Below are positions 15,855 through 24,960 of a stretch of 64,000 bases of DNA, in pieces. Each line of letters starts with the position of its first letter. Positions within the stretch are counted from its first letter, which is position 1. The translations under genes and the position numbers were made by a program. Source of the stretch: Methylococcus geothermalis (GTDB taxonomy: Bacteria; Pseudomonadota; Gammaproteobacteria; Methylococcales; Methylococcaceae). The stretch lies in assembly GCF_012769535.1 (NCBI RefSeq), contig NZ_CP046565.1, positions 2,804,501 to 2,868,500 on the forward strand. Direction: 5' to 3'. The notes beneath the pieces were generated by a model. The model had not been told where the DNA came from. It saw only the letters and a list, made by a program, of their open reading frames with translations, and did not search any database.

Positions 15855-18572
15855 ATGAACCAAGCCTGGCATTCGTTGACATCCGAGGAAGTGGCAAGCC
15901 GCCTGGACGTGAACGTCCAGCAGGGACTGAGCGAGACCGAAGCCGAAAACCGGCTCGCCACGTCCGGCCCGAATGAAATCCCCAGCGCCGGCACGCGCGA
16001 CCCTTGGCGCATCTTCACCGAGCAGTTCTCCGGCATGCTGGTCCAGATACTGATCGCCGCTGCCGTATTCTCCCTGATCATCGGTGAAGGCCTGGAGGCG
16101 GGCGTGATCCTGGCCATCGTCCTGCTCAATGCCATCCTTGGATTCCTGCAGGAATCCAAAGCGGAAAAGGCCCTCGAGGCGCTGCGGCGCATGGCGGTCG
16201 GCCAGGCCACGGTACGGCGCGGCGGGCGGATCTGCGAAATCCCCGCCGACCGGCTGGTGCCGGGCGACGTCGTGCTGCTGCAGACCGGCAACAGCGTGGC
16301 CGCCGACGGCCGGCTGCTCGAAAGCATCGACCTCAGCATCCAGGAATCGGCGCTGACCGGCGAATCGGCGCCGGTCCGCAAGGATGCCGCGGCCGTGCTG
16401 GAGCCGGCTACCGCGCTCGCCGACCGGACCAACAGGGTCCACCTCGGCACTCAGGTCGTCTACGGCCACGGCAGCTTCATCGTGACCGAGACCGGACCGG
16501 CCACCGCCCTCGGCGCCACGGCCCGATTGCTGGAATCGGTGACTGCCGAGCCCACTCCGCTGCAGAAGCAGCTCGACGGCTTCGCCCGCTCGCTGGCCTA
16601 CGGCGTTTCCGGCATCGCCATCGTGATCCTGCTGCTCGGAACGGCCATGGGCGAGAGCTTCCGCACCATGATGCTCACGGCGGTCAGCCTCGCCGTCGCA
16701 GCGGTGCCCGAGTCACTCACGGCGCTGGTCGCCATCACCCTGGCTCTGGGCGCCCAGAAGATGCTGAAGCAAGGCGCATTGATCCGTCGCCTGCCGGCGG
16801 TGGAAGCCCTGGGTTCGATCAAGGTGATCTGCGCCGACAAGACCGGCACGATGACCCAAAACCGGATGACCGTCTCCGTGCTGGACGTCGCCGAACACCG
16901 GCTGGAACTCAAGCTCGACGAACCGGACGCCGCGGGACTGGCGGTGGAAATCGCCGGCCACCCGGCCATCGACCTGCTGTTGATCGGCGGCGCGCTGTGC
17001 AACGATGGACTGATCGAGAACCCGGAAGACCCGCATCACGCGTACCGGGTCCTGGGAGAGCCCACCGAGGCCGCGCTGGTGCTGGCCGCGGCCCGGGCGG
17101 AACGGCTCAAGCCGGAACTGGAAGCCGCCTTGCCCAGGATCGAGGAAATCCCCTTCGATGCCGGCCGCAAGCTCATGACGACCGTGCACGGCCCCGCAGC
17201 GGCCGACGGCGCCTACCCTGGCGTCGTCGGCCAGTATCTCGCCGGGAGCCGGTTCCTCAGCCTGACCAAAGGCGCGGTGGAAGCCCTCCTCCCGCGCGCC
17301 GACACCATTTGGGTCGACGGCAGCGAGCAGGCGCTGGACGCTGCCTGGCGCGAGCGGATCGTCCGGGCGCACGACCTCCTGGCGGAAAAAGGCATGCGGG
17401 TGCTGGCCCTGGGCGCGCGTCGCCTGGAAGCTCCCCCGTCGGCGGCAGCCAAGGCGACGCTGGAAAGCGGCCTGAGCTTCATCGGCCTGATCGGCATCTA
17501 CGACCCGCCGCGCCCCGCGGTCATGCAAGCCATCGCCGAATGCCGCCGAGCCGGCATCAAGCCGGTCATGATCACCGGCGACCACCCGCTGACAGCCCGC
17601 CACATCGCGGAGGAGGTCGGCATCGACACCACGGGCGGCGTGATCGGCGGCAGCGAGATCGCCGCCATGACACCCGCCAAACTGCGGAACGCGGTGAAAC
17701 GCTGCGCCGTGTTCGCCCGGGTCGCGCCGGAGGACAAGCTAAGGCTGATCGAAGCCTACCAGAGCGAAGGCTGGAGCGTCGCGATGACGGGCGACGGCGT
17801 CAACGACGCGCCGGCCCTCAAGAAGGCGGACATCGGCATCGCCATGGGCAGGATCGGCACCGACGTCGCCAAGGAAGCCGCCCAGATCGTCCTGCTGGAC
17901 GACAATTTCGCCACCATCACCGCCGCCGTGCGCCAGGGGCGGGCGATCTACGACAACCTGATCAAGTTCATCGTCTACCTGCTGAGCTGTAACGTCAGTG
18001 AAATCGCCGTGGTCACCTTCGCGCCGTTCCTGGGGATGCCCCTGCCGCTGCTGCCGCTGCAGATACTCTGGATGAACCTGGTCACCGACGGCCTGCCGGC
18101 CCTTGCGCTGGGGATGGAACCGGCGGAGGACAGCCTGATGGAGAGGCCGTCCAAGGCCGCCAACGAGCTGATCTTCGGGAAACAGGGCCTGCACCTGATG
18201 CTGCTGGTGGGTGCGCTGATCACCGAGCTGAGCTTGGGCGTGGGCTTCGCCTACTGGCTGGGAAGGAGTGCGGCCTGGCAGACCATGCTGCTCACGGTGC
18301 TGGTGTTCAGCCAGATGGCCGTCGCTTTGGCCTTGCGCAGCCGGACGCGCCCCGTCAGCCAGCTCGGCTGGGGATCGAACCCGGCGCTGCTCGGCGCCGT
18401 CGCCGCCATGGTGCTGCTGCAGCTCGCCATCGTCTACCTGCCGCCGCTGCAAACCGCCTTCCATACCACCGCGCTGTCCCTGGGCGATCTGGCCGTTGCC
18501 GGCGCAGTGGCCACAACCGTGTTCCTGGGTACGGAACGGATCAAGCTGGCGGGATTTCTCCGGCACGGCTAG
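15855..18572 (+). CDS. P-type cation-transporting ATPase (type II, Ca2+-ATPase-like)
   Basis: The ATG at 15855 follows GGAGAGG. 905 residues, normal for PacL/SERCA-like pumps. An N-terminal cation-ATPase domain (TSEEVASRLDVNVQQGLSET) is followed by the actuator motif LTGES near 175, the membrane motif AAVPESLTA near 288 (the usual PEGL/PEAL position), the phosphorylation site DKTGT with Asp328, the nucleotide-binding part, MTGDGVNDAPALKKADIGIA (hinge) and the C-terminal transmembrane domain (ILWMNLVTDGLPALALGMEP). It exports or sequesters a divalent cation at ATP cost. The ion is most likely Ca2+ or Mn2+ by class, not proven. It ends one base before the convergent transpeptidase gene. Confidence 0.9.
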   Translation: MNQAWHSLTSEEVASRLDVNVQQGLSETEAENRLATSGPNEIPSAGTRDPWRIFTEQFSGMLVQILIAAAVFSLIIGEGLEAGVILAIVLLNAILGFLQESKAEKALEALRRMAVGQATVRRGGRICEIPADRLVPGDVVLLQTGNSVAADGRLLESIDLSIQESALTGESAPVRKDAAAVLEPATALADRTNRVHLGTQVVYGHGSFIVTETGPATALGATARLLESVTAEPTPLQKQLDGFARSLAYGVSGIAIVILLLGTAMGESFRTMMLTAVSLAVAAVPESLTALVAITLALGAQKMLKQGALIRRLPAVEALGSIKVICADKTGTMTQNRMTVSVLDVAEHRLELKLDEPDAAGLAVEIAGHPAIDLLLIGGALCNDGLIENPEDPHHAYRVLGEPTEAALVLAAARAERLKPELEAALPRIEEIPFDAGRKLMTTVHGPAAADGAYPGVVGQYLAGSRFLSLTKGAVEALLPRADTIWVDGSEQALDAAWRERIVRAHDLLAEKGMRVLALGARRLEAPPSAAAKATLESGLSFIGLIGIYDPPRPAVMQAIAECRRAGIKPVMITGDHPLTARHIAEEVGIDTTGGVIGGSEIAAMTPAKLRNAVKRCAVFARVAPEDKLRLIEAYQSEGWSVAMTGDGVNDAPALKKADIGIAMGRIGTDVAKEAAQIVLLDDNFATITAAVRQGRAIYDNLIKFIVYLLSCNVSEIAVVTFAPFLGMPLPLLPLQILWMNLVTDGLPALALGMEPAEDSLMERPSKAANELIFGKQGLHLMLLVGALITELSLGVGFAYWLGRSAAWQTMLLTVLVFSQMAVALALRSRTRPVSQLGWGSNPALLGAVAAMVLLQLAIVYLPPLQTAFHTTALSLGDLAVAGAVATTVFLGTERIKLAGFLRHG

Positions 18573-18573
18573 A

Positions 18574-20265
18574 TCAGGAAGGATACGGGAAGCCCTTCTC
18601 CAGCAATCGCTCCAGCACCAGGTCGAGTCCGTAGATGTCCTCGAAGAACCGTACGGTGCCATCCGGCTCGGCCAGCACGGTCGAGTAGTAGATGTAGACC
18701 GGCAGCGGCTGCTTCAGCGTCACCGTGCGCGACTGGGCGCCGTTCATCGCCGCCTCGATCCGCTCGGGAGGCCAGGGCTCGTCCTGGCGTTTCAGCACGA
18801 ACTCCGCCAGGCCCACGGGGTCCTGGACCCGGATGCAGCCATGGCTGAAATCCCGCCGCGCCCGCTGGAACAGGTTCACGCTGGGCGTGCCGTGCAGATA
18901 GATGTTGTCGTTGTTGGGAAACGCAAACTTGACCAGCCCCAGCGCGTTCTTCGGCCCCGGCCGCTGGCGCAGCTTGAGTGAACCGGCCGACAGCATCGCC
19001 AGGCTTTCCGGGCTGGGTTCATAGACCTGGGAACCGTTGCCGAAGCTCGGCACCATCTCCAGGTTGTGGCGGGCCAGGTAGCTCGGGTCGCGCAGGATGC
19101 CCGGCAGCATTTCCTTAACCGTGATGGCGCGCGGCAGGTTCCAGTAGGGGCGGAACACCACGTAGGTCATGTCGGAATGGAACACGGGCGTGTTATGGCC
19201 CCCGGACGACCGGCCCACGACCACGTTCATCGACACCTCCGGCCGCTCGTGGTCCTCGCCGTAGCCGTACAGGCGGAACGACGGGATGTTCACCAGGATG
19301 AAGGGCCCATCGAACTGCTCCGGCAGCCAGCGCAGCCGCTCCAGCCCCAGCCGGATCTGCGTGAGCCGCGCGCCCGGCGGCACGTTGAGCGCCGCCAGCG
19401 TGTCCTTGCCGATCACCCCGTCCGGCACCAGACCGTGGCGCTCCTGGAACCGCTCGACCGCGTCGACCAGATCGCCGGCGTAGGCTTCCGGATCTTTGGC
19501 GGGAGACTCTTGCGGGAGGAAACCCATGGCGGCCAGACGCTTGCGCAAGGCGGGAACCTCCTTGTGGCGGTCGCCCGGACTCAGCTTGGACGGGAGGACC
19601 AGCGCCGAGGCATCGTAGCCCCCGGCCCAATCCCGGTAGCGCGGCAATGCGGCTTTGAGGTTCCGGTACAGGGGCAGTTTCGGCTCCAGCTCGGCGAGCA
19701 CCTCGCAAGGCCGGGAATCATGGGCGAGGCGCTGCACCAGCGCCGGCAGGTCGAGCCGCTTCGGCGCAACGTCCAGGGCGAAATCGGCGGCGCGCGGGCT
19801 GACCCGGCCGACGGCGAGATTCGAGCCGTAGCGCATCAAGGCGAGGCTCATCGCCACCTCGAACTGCGCCGCTTCCTCCGCGCTGGCCGCCCCGCCGTCA
19901 TTGAACTTCTCGATCCAACCGCCCAGGAGATCGGCGTCATAGTCGCTGCCGTTCAAGCCCTGGTCGTCGGCCATGCGCAGACACTCGAGAACGGCGGCCG
20001 ACTGTTTCACCGGCCTGCCCCCGTCCAGCCACAAAGGCCGTGAACCTTGGGCAAGGTACAAGGCCCGCAACGGCTCCTGGACATCCGCAAAACGCCCCCA
20101 GCGCAGCCGGGGATGGACACCCGACGCGACCAGGGCGTCGATGTGCGCCGCCGGAGCCTCCGGTGCGGCGCCCGCGGCATCGGCGCCGACCGAAAATGCC
20201 GCCACGAATGCGATCAACCGGCCCCGTGGGAAGCCGCCCATGTTCCTTTCCCGCCCGTTTTTCAT
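18574..20265 (-). CDS. L,D-transpeptidase, YcbB/LdtD type
   Basis: Start chosen at ATG 20265 with GGAGT five bases upstream. 563 residues. A signal peptide lies around 14-33 (GRLIAFVAAFSVGADAAGA). A scaffold domain with LWLDGG and YRDWAG precedes a peptidoglycan-binding helical domain (VDAVERFQERHGLVPDGVIG, near 275-295) and the catalytic YkuD domain (ILVNIPSFRLYGYG onward) with IYLHGTPSVNLF and the nucleophile motif SHGCIRV. It makes 3-3 cross-links in periplasmic peptidoglycan. Its size and domain order match E. coli LdtD. A smaller, signal-less L,D-transpeptidase is at 26908. Confidence 0.92.
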   Translation of the reverse strand: MKNGRERNMGGFPRGRLIAFVAAFSVGADAAGAAPEAPAAHIDALVASGVHPRLRWGRFADVQEPLRALYLAQGSRPLWLDGGRPVKQSAAVLECLRMADDQGLNGSDYDADLLGGWIEKFNDGGAASAEEAAQFEVAMSLALMRYGSNLAVGRVSPRAADFALDVAPKRLDLPALVQRLAHDSRPCEVLAELEPKLPLYRNLKAALPRYRDWAGGYDASALVLPSKLSPGDRHKEVPALRKRLAAMGFLPQESPAKDPEAYAGDLVDAVERFQERHGLVPDGVIGKDTLAALNVPPGARLTQIRLGLERLRWLPEQFDGPFILVNIPSFRLYGYGEDHERPEVSMNVVVGRSSGGHNTPVFHSDMTYVVFRPYWNLPRAITVKEMLPGILRDPSYLARHNLEMVPSFGNGSQVYEPSPESLAMLSAGSLKLRQRPGPKNALGLVKFAFPNNDNIYLHGTPSVNLFQRARRDFSHGCIRVQDPVGLAEFVLKRQDEPWPPERIEAAMNGAQSRTVTLKQPLPVYIYYSTVLAEPDGTVRFFEDIYGLDLVLERLLEKGFPYPS

Positions 20266-20376
20266 CGTACTCCGACCGAACCGTTGCCCATCCGCAACAG
20301 TATAATGCGGTATCGGCACGCTTCAGTCTTCCATCGACTTACAATCGGCGCTCCATCCCCCCGCGAGGCACCGCCC

Positions 20377-21033
20377 ATGATCACCCTGTACGGTTCCGCC
20401 ATCAGCAACTACTACAACAAGGTCAAGCTGGCCCTGCTCGAAAAGGACGTCGAATTCCGCGAGGAACGGACGATCCCTTCCCAGGACGCCGCCGTCCTGG
20501 CGAAGTCGCCGCTCGGAAAGATCCCGTTCATCGCAACCGGGCACGGCTGTTTGTCGGAATCCCAGGCCATCCTGGAATACCTGGAAGACGCCTACCCGGA
20601 AAGACCGCTCTACCCCGCCGACCCTTACGCCCGCGCCAAATGCCGCGAACTGATCCAGCACCTCGAGCTGAACGTCGAACTCATCGCCCGCCGGCTCTAC
20701 CTGGAAGCCTTCTTCGGCGGCAAGGTCTCCGAGGAAACCAAGGCCGAGGTCAGACCGAAGATCGAAGCGGGCCTGAAAGGCGTGATGCGGCTGGCACGGT
20801 TCAACCCCTATGTGTGCTCCGAGAACTTCGGCGCCGCCGACTGCGCCGCCTGGCCGCATTTGACCCTGATCGGCCTCGCCACCAGCCGCGTCTACGGCGA
20901 AGACCTGGTCTCCGCCCAGATTCCGGCTCTGGCCGAGTATCTGGCGGCGATGACGGCCCGCCCCGCCGCACAAAAGGTCGCAGCGGACCGGGCCCAGGCG
21001 CTGGAAGCATTCTTCGGCAACCGCAAACCGTAA
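20377..21033 (+). CDS. Glutathione S-transferase family protein
   Basis: 218 residues from ATG 20377 (GAGG eleven bases upstream). The N-terminal thioredoxin-fold domain reads ITLYGSAISNYYNKVKLALL, with the Ser of YGSAISNYYNK at the usual catalytic position. LGKIPFIATGHGCLSESQAI contains the cis-Pro (KIPF) and the glutathione gamma-Glu contact SES. The alpha-helical C-terminal domain has the N-capping FGAADCAAWPHLTLI. Likely cytoplasmic detoxification or isomerase activity, substrate not predictable. The cupin gene starts four bases after its stop, so the two are probably co-transcribed. Confidence 0.88.
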   Translation: MITLYGSAISNYYNKVKLALLEKDVEFREERTIPSQDAAVLAKSPLGKIPFIATGHGCLSESQAILEYLEDAYPERPLYPADPYARAKCRELIQHLELNVELIARRLYLEAFFGGKVSEETKAEVRPKIEAGLKGVMRLARFNPYVCSENFGAADCAAWPHLTLIGLATSRVYGEDLVSAQIPALAEYLAAMTARPAAQKVAADRAQALEAFFGNRKP

Positions 21034-21037
21034 CGCC

Positions 21038-21517
21038 ATGAAAACGCCGCTCGATTTACCCGCCCTCGACCCCGCGGCCGTGCCGGCCCGGACCGCCTCC
21101 ATCTACCCGACCGTGGAGCAGCGCCAGCGGATCCATGGCCGCAGCAAGCAGGCCCTGGGCGACGCCCTGGGATTGCAGAATTTCGGCGTCAACCTCGTCA
21201 GGCTGGAGCCCGGCGCGATCTCCGCCTTCCGGCACTGGCACAGCCGGCAGGACGAATTCATCTACGTGCTGGAAGGCGAACTCACCCTGGTCACCGAGGC
21301 CGGCGAGCAATGCCTGGCGGCGGGCACCTGCGCCGGCTTCCCGGCCGGCCAGGCGGACGGGCATCAGCTGGTCAACCGGAGCGGCCGCGTCGCGGTCTAC
21401 CTGGAAGTCGGCGACCGGCTGCCGGGAGACCGGGTGCATTATCCCGAAGAGGATATGGAGGCCAGGGCGATCAGGGGAAGCTACGAGTTCCGGCACAAGG
21501 ACGGCACGCCCTACTGA
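21038..21517 (+). CDS. Cupin-domain protein
   Basis: 159 residues. The double-stranded beta-helix cupin motif is clear: FRHWHSRQDEFIYVLEGELT (GX5HXHX3-4E...G type, first metal motif), then GFPAGQADGHQLVNRSG (second motif, with a single His). This resembles single-domain cupins often annotated as XRE- or mannose-6-phosphate-isomerase-like, but there is no DNA-binding domain. The function is unknown. Tight coupling to the preceding GST suggests a shared stress or small-molecule detoxification role. Confidence 0.85.
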   Translation: MKTPLDLPALDPAAVPARTASIYPTVEQRQRIHGRSKQALGDALGLQNFGVNLVRLEPGAISAFRHWHSRQDEFIYVLEGELTLVTEAGEQCLAAGTCAGFPAGQADGHQLVNRSGRVAVYLEVGDRLPGDRVHYPEEDMEARAIRGSYEFRHKDGTPY

Positions 21518-21556
21518 AACCGCCCTGGCTCGCGCCCGAACTCCGGCATGGGCGCC

Positions 21557-22120
21557 TCACGGCCCCATCTCGAACCGGCCCAGCTTGCGGAACACCGGCG
21601 CCGGATTGACGCCGAAGGTGGCGCGGAAGCGGTGGCTGAAATGGGTCGCGTCCGCGTAGCCTGCGTCCAGAGCGGCGCGGGTCAGGCTGTCGGTGGAATG
21701 CAGCAGGGCAATGGCGGACATCATGCGCTTCCACTGGCGGAAGCGGCGGTAGGGCAAACCGGTCTGCTGGCGGAATAGGTGCAGGAACCTCGAGGGCGAC
21801 AAGCCGATCCGAGCCGCCAGCTCCTCCTGGGAAAAATTCCGGTCCGGCTCCCGGCCGATCAGTTCGACCACCTGGCGGATGCGGGCATCGGGCGCCCACG
21901 GCTGCCGCTCCGGGCACGGCAGCAGCCAGTCCAGGCACTCCTCGACGGCAACCCGGCCGGGGTCTTCCTCGTATATCCAGCGGAAGCATTCGATCGCTTC
22001 CGTATCCTCGAAAAACCTCGCCGCCGTCTCCGGATGGGGAAACCGGCGGCACAGTCCCGGCGCATCGGCGCTGTCCCGCTCCACGAACAGCTTGCCGTGC
22101 ACCCCGCCCGCCAGGTCCAA
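21557..22120 (-). CDS. AraC-family transcriptional regulator, possibly N-terminally truncated
   Basis: The C-terminal 100 residues form the double helix-turn-helix of AraC/XylS regulators: FSQEELAARIGLSPSRFLHL for the first and LTRAALDAGYADATHFSHRF for the second, followed by FGVNPAPVFRK. Only about 85 residues precede it, without the usual full effector domain. The frame stays open upstream to about 22210 but has no ATG and no good ribosome-binding site; the best start is a TTG at 22120. It abuts the DUF3047 gene head to head with no promoter space, so both 5' ends may have been lost in one deletion. Confidence 0.75.
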   Translation of the reverse strand: MDLAGGVHGKLFVERDSADAPGLCRRFPHPETAARFFEDTEAIECFRWIYEEDPGRVAVEECLDWLLPCPERQPWAPDARIRQVVELIGREPDRNFSQEELAARIGLSPSRFLHLFRQQTGLPYRRFRQWKRMMSAIALLHSTDSLTRAALDAGYADATHFSHRFRATFGVNPAPVFRKLGRFEMGP

Positions 22121-22123
22121 GGC

Positions 22124-23128
22124 ATGGCTGATCCCCGCAGGCCCTGGCTGGACACCGGCATCGATCTGGCCGAGGGCGAATCCGTCACCAGTTTCGCCGT
22201 GGGCAAGACGCAGCTACAGGGCGCGGATTTCTGGTTCGGCGCGGACTTCCAGTTGTGGTTCCGCATCGGCGCGGACGGTGAAGTCTTCCGCGGCACCCGG
22301 GCGAGCCATACCTTCACGGCCGAGCGCGCCGGCCGGCTTTATCTGGCCAGCTACTTCCCAGGCGAATGGTCGACCCGGACCGGCGGCCTGGCGACGCCGG
22401 ACGAGGTCTACAACCACGCCTCGGGAAACCTGGCCGTGCTGATCCTGCGCTGGCGGAAGGCGCCGCTGGAAGGGCTGAACAAACTGGCGGAAATCGGCGA
22501 CGTGGCAGGACTGATCGCCTCCGAGATCGACCGTCTGAGCCATCCCGTGGAAACGCCGGCGGGCTGGAATGACCTGTGGTTCGTGGGACCGGCCGAAATC
22601 TACCGGCCCTGCCGGACCCCGGAGGAAAAGCCCGCCATCTGCTGCCATACCCACCGCGACGTCGGGCTGCTGCAAAAGGACGTCGCGCTCCCGCTTTCGC
22701 CGGACACCCGCTTGCGTTGGGCCTGGCGGATGGACCGCCTGCCCTCGGCGGTCCGCGAAGATACCCTGCCGACCCACGACTACCTCAGCATCGCCGTGGA
22801 ATTCGACAACGGCCAGGACATCACCTATTACTGGAGCGCCGAGTTGCCTGTCGGCACCGGCTACCGCTGCCCGATCCCCACCTGGACCGCGCGCGAAACC
22901 CACGTGGTGATCCGTTCCGGCAGCGAGGAACTCGGCCAATGGTTCGACGAGGAGCGGAACGTCTACCGGGACTATCAGCAGTACATCGGCGGTCCGCTGC
23001 CGGGCAACATCGTGCGGGTGTGGCTGATCGCCGTCAGTCTGTTTCAGGGACGGGAAGGCGACGGGCGCTACGCGGACATGGCGTTCGTGACCGACGCTAG
23101 CATAATCCCGGTTCCGGCGGGCGAGTGA
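22124..23128 (+). CDS. DUF3047-like protein with N-terminal beta domain
   Basis: Start uncertain: the ATG at 22124 has only AAGG directly before it. About 334 residues. Residues 10-110 (TGIDLAEGESVTSFAVGKTQ...LYLASYFPGEW) resemble the jelly-roll/PA-IL lectin-like domain found on diverse bacterial proteins. The C-terminal half has the DUF3047 pattern: WAWRMDRLP, ITYYWSAELPVGTGY, VVIRSGSEELGQWFDEERNV, and a closing strand with YADMAFV. No signal peptide remains, which, with the missing upstream space, points to 5' truncation. DUF3047 proteins are usually exported and of unknown function. Confidence 0.65.
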   Translation: MADPRRPWLDTGIDLAEGESVTSFAVGKTQLQGADFWFGADFQLWFRIGADGEVFRGTRASHTFTAERAGRLYLASYFPGEWSTRTGGLATPDEVYNHASGNLAVLILRWRKAPLEGLNKLAEIGDVAGLIASEIDRLSHPVETPAGWNDLWFVGPAEIYRPCRTPEEKPAICCHTHRDVGLLQKDVALPLSPDTRLRWAWRMDRLPSAVREDTLPTHDYLSIAVEFDNGQDITYYWSAELPVGTGYRCPIPTWTARETHVVIRSGSEELGQWFDEERNVYRDYQQYIGGPLPGNIVRVWLIAVSLFQGREGDGRYADMAFVTDASIIPVPAGE

Positions 23129-23164
23129 GCCGCCCCGGCCATGTTTCGCAAAGGAGAACGATCG

Positions 23165-23419
23165 ATGCCCCAGTCTTCACAGCCGGAAAACAAGCTTCTG
23201 CTGCAAGGCGCGGCCCTGTGGCTGCTGTTGGCCCTGATCCTGGCCTGGTGCCTGGTCGGGCTGAATTTCGGCCTGCCCCTGCTGCCTGCGGTTTTCGCGG
23301 GCAAATTCACCCGTCTGGTGCAGGCGCATCTGGATCTGCTGCTGATGAGCGCCCTGCTGTTCGGCTTCCATGCCGCGAAGATCCCCTTGCCCCCAAAGTC
23401 CTTTCCAATCCAGAGATGA
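23165..23419 (+). pseudogene. Small membrane protein, 3' end truncated by IS
   Basis: The ATG at 23165 has an excellent AAAGGAGA upstream. The product has two hydrophobic segments (AALWLLLALILAWCLVGLNF and LDLLLMSALLFGFHAAKIPL), then the frame becomes unrelated (KSFPIQR) and stops at the IS481-type element tip. The amphipathic LVQAHLDLL turn before the second span is reminiscent of small four-helix membrane proteins. I cannot name the family. The missing remainder is not found on the other side of the IS. Confidence 0.6.
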
Positions 23420-24778
23420 GCCTGAAGGAGGGTTGAGGAAGCAGCGGTTCAGGCGGCGTTGGTTTGGGATTGGTTGATGAGTTGAAAGAGTTCAGCCCGA
23501 GCCTGATTCAAGCGTTGGGCGGCTTCATTATCGCTGTATTGGTTGGCGATGGCATCCAGGTGGTTGGAAGGTGATGCCGGGCTTGAGGTATTCGGAGGCT
23601 TGGGGCAAGGATTTCCATTTCTCGTAGGGCGTCATCATGTCCTGGTAGCGGTAGTGTTTGCGAAGCTTAGCTTTGGCATCGACCGATTCGGTGGGGAAGT
23701 GGCAGGGCCTGTGGAAGTTGAGATACTCGGTGAGCATGCCGCTGGTGAAGCGATTGACCGCCTCGGCGAAGCGGCCGGGGATATGGCTGTAGCCGAGGTG
23801 TTTGCGGAGGGTGGAGCCGTTTTTGGATTCGACCAGGGCATTATCGTTGGTCTTTCGAGCGCGGGACTTGGTCTGTTCGATACGGAGCTTTTCGAGCAGT
23901 TTGGCGACTTTCTTGTTGATGTACTCCGAGCCGTTGTCGGTGTGGAACCCCTGGATGGTGAAGGGGAAGCTGTTGAGGAGTTGGGTGAGCACCGGCACCA
24001 GGAAGTGCTCGCTGATCTTGGCCGTGGCAAAGACGGCCGGGAACGGGGTGACTTCATCCACCGCGTGGATCAGATACAGCCCCTTGATGCCGTCCAGATC
24101 GCCCTGATGGACCGAATCGATGCGCAGATAGCCGGGCTTGCCTTGGGGTGTGGGCTTGCGCCGTTCGCCGATCTGGACATGAACCGGGCGGGTCTTGTCG
24201 AAGCTGCCGCGCTGAGTCCGGTAGGTCTTGTGCTGGCGCAGGTTGTAGAGGTGGCCGTTTGAGATTCGCGCCAACCGTTCGAAGCGGGCGTCGCCGAAGA
24301 CCTGGTGCATGCGCTCGCACAGCTTGCGTGTCGCGGGGCCCGAGAGCGTGCCATGCAGCGCATCCGTCTCGGCCAGCAGGCGAATATCGTCCGCCGTGTA
24401 GCGCCGCGCAAAGGGCTTGGCGGGAGCTCGGCGGCGATCCTCGATGACACCCGCGCGGCAGAACAGAGTGATGGCGCGGGTCAGCTGGGCTCGGGACAGC
24501 CCGGTCACCTTGGCCAGGTAGCGGCGCAGCAGGCCCTTATCGGTCCGTGTGCAGTGCATGTAGCGAAAGCGCTTGAGCGTGTCCGTCATCCACAGATGGG
24601 CGACGGTGCGGTCGGTGAGAGTGAAAGAAACGGGCTCATTGCCCTCCACGAAGGCGCGTACCTGCGCCAGGGTTTGAAGTCCTGCGGTCTGCAAAGTCAC
24701 GATCACCTCTCCATGATCCCAACTTCGCCGCCTCCAGGCTCACCTCACACTGGAAACACGGCCCTCCCTTCAGGCTCA
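23417..24778 (-). mobile_element. IS481/rve-type insertion sequence
   Basis: The tips are inverted repeats TGAGCCTGAAGGAGGG (23417 onward) and, on the other strand from 24778, TGAGCCTGAAGGGAGGG. The single transposase gene fills the element. No clear target duplication is seen at the flanks, so a deletion may have followed insertion. It truncates the small membrane protein gene at 23165. Confidence 0.75.
23449..24706 (-). pseudogene. IS481-type integrase-core transposase, C-terminal frameshift
   Basis: The frame from GTG 24706 encodes an N-terminal HTH region (TGLSRAQLTRAITLFCRAG), then the retroviral-integrase core with LRIDSVHQGDLDG (Asp), GFHTDNGSEYIN (Asp) and DNALVESKNGS (Glu). At about 23560-23566 the frame slips. 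The present frame ends in PPGCHRQPIQR, whereas the neighbouring frame gives the natural-looking tail LDAIANQYSDNEAAQRLNQA and stops at 23449. Only the last 30-odd residues are affected and the catalytic core is intact, so residual activity is possible. Confidence 0.85.
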
Positions 24779-24960
24779 TGTGTCATTGGACAAGGCTCGA
24801 TATGGACCGTTCCGCCCGACGGGATGACAATAGGAACCCTCTCCAGTTTCTCCGCCCCGGCGATCTGCCGCCACCTCGGCGATACCGCGGTCCTCCCCCG
24901 ATCGGGAACCAATGAGCGGATGATTGGATTCCGAATAACAACATCTGGGAGAGATCGACC

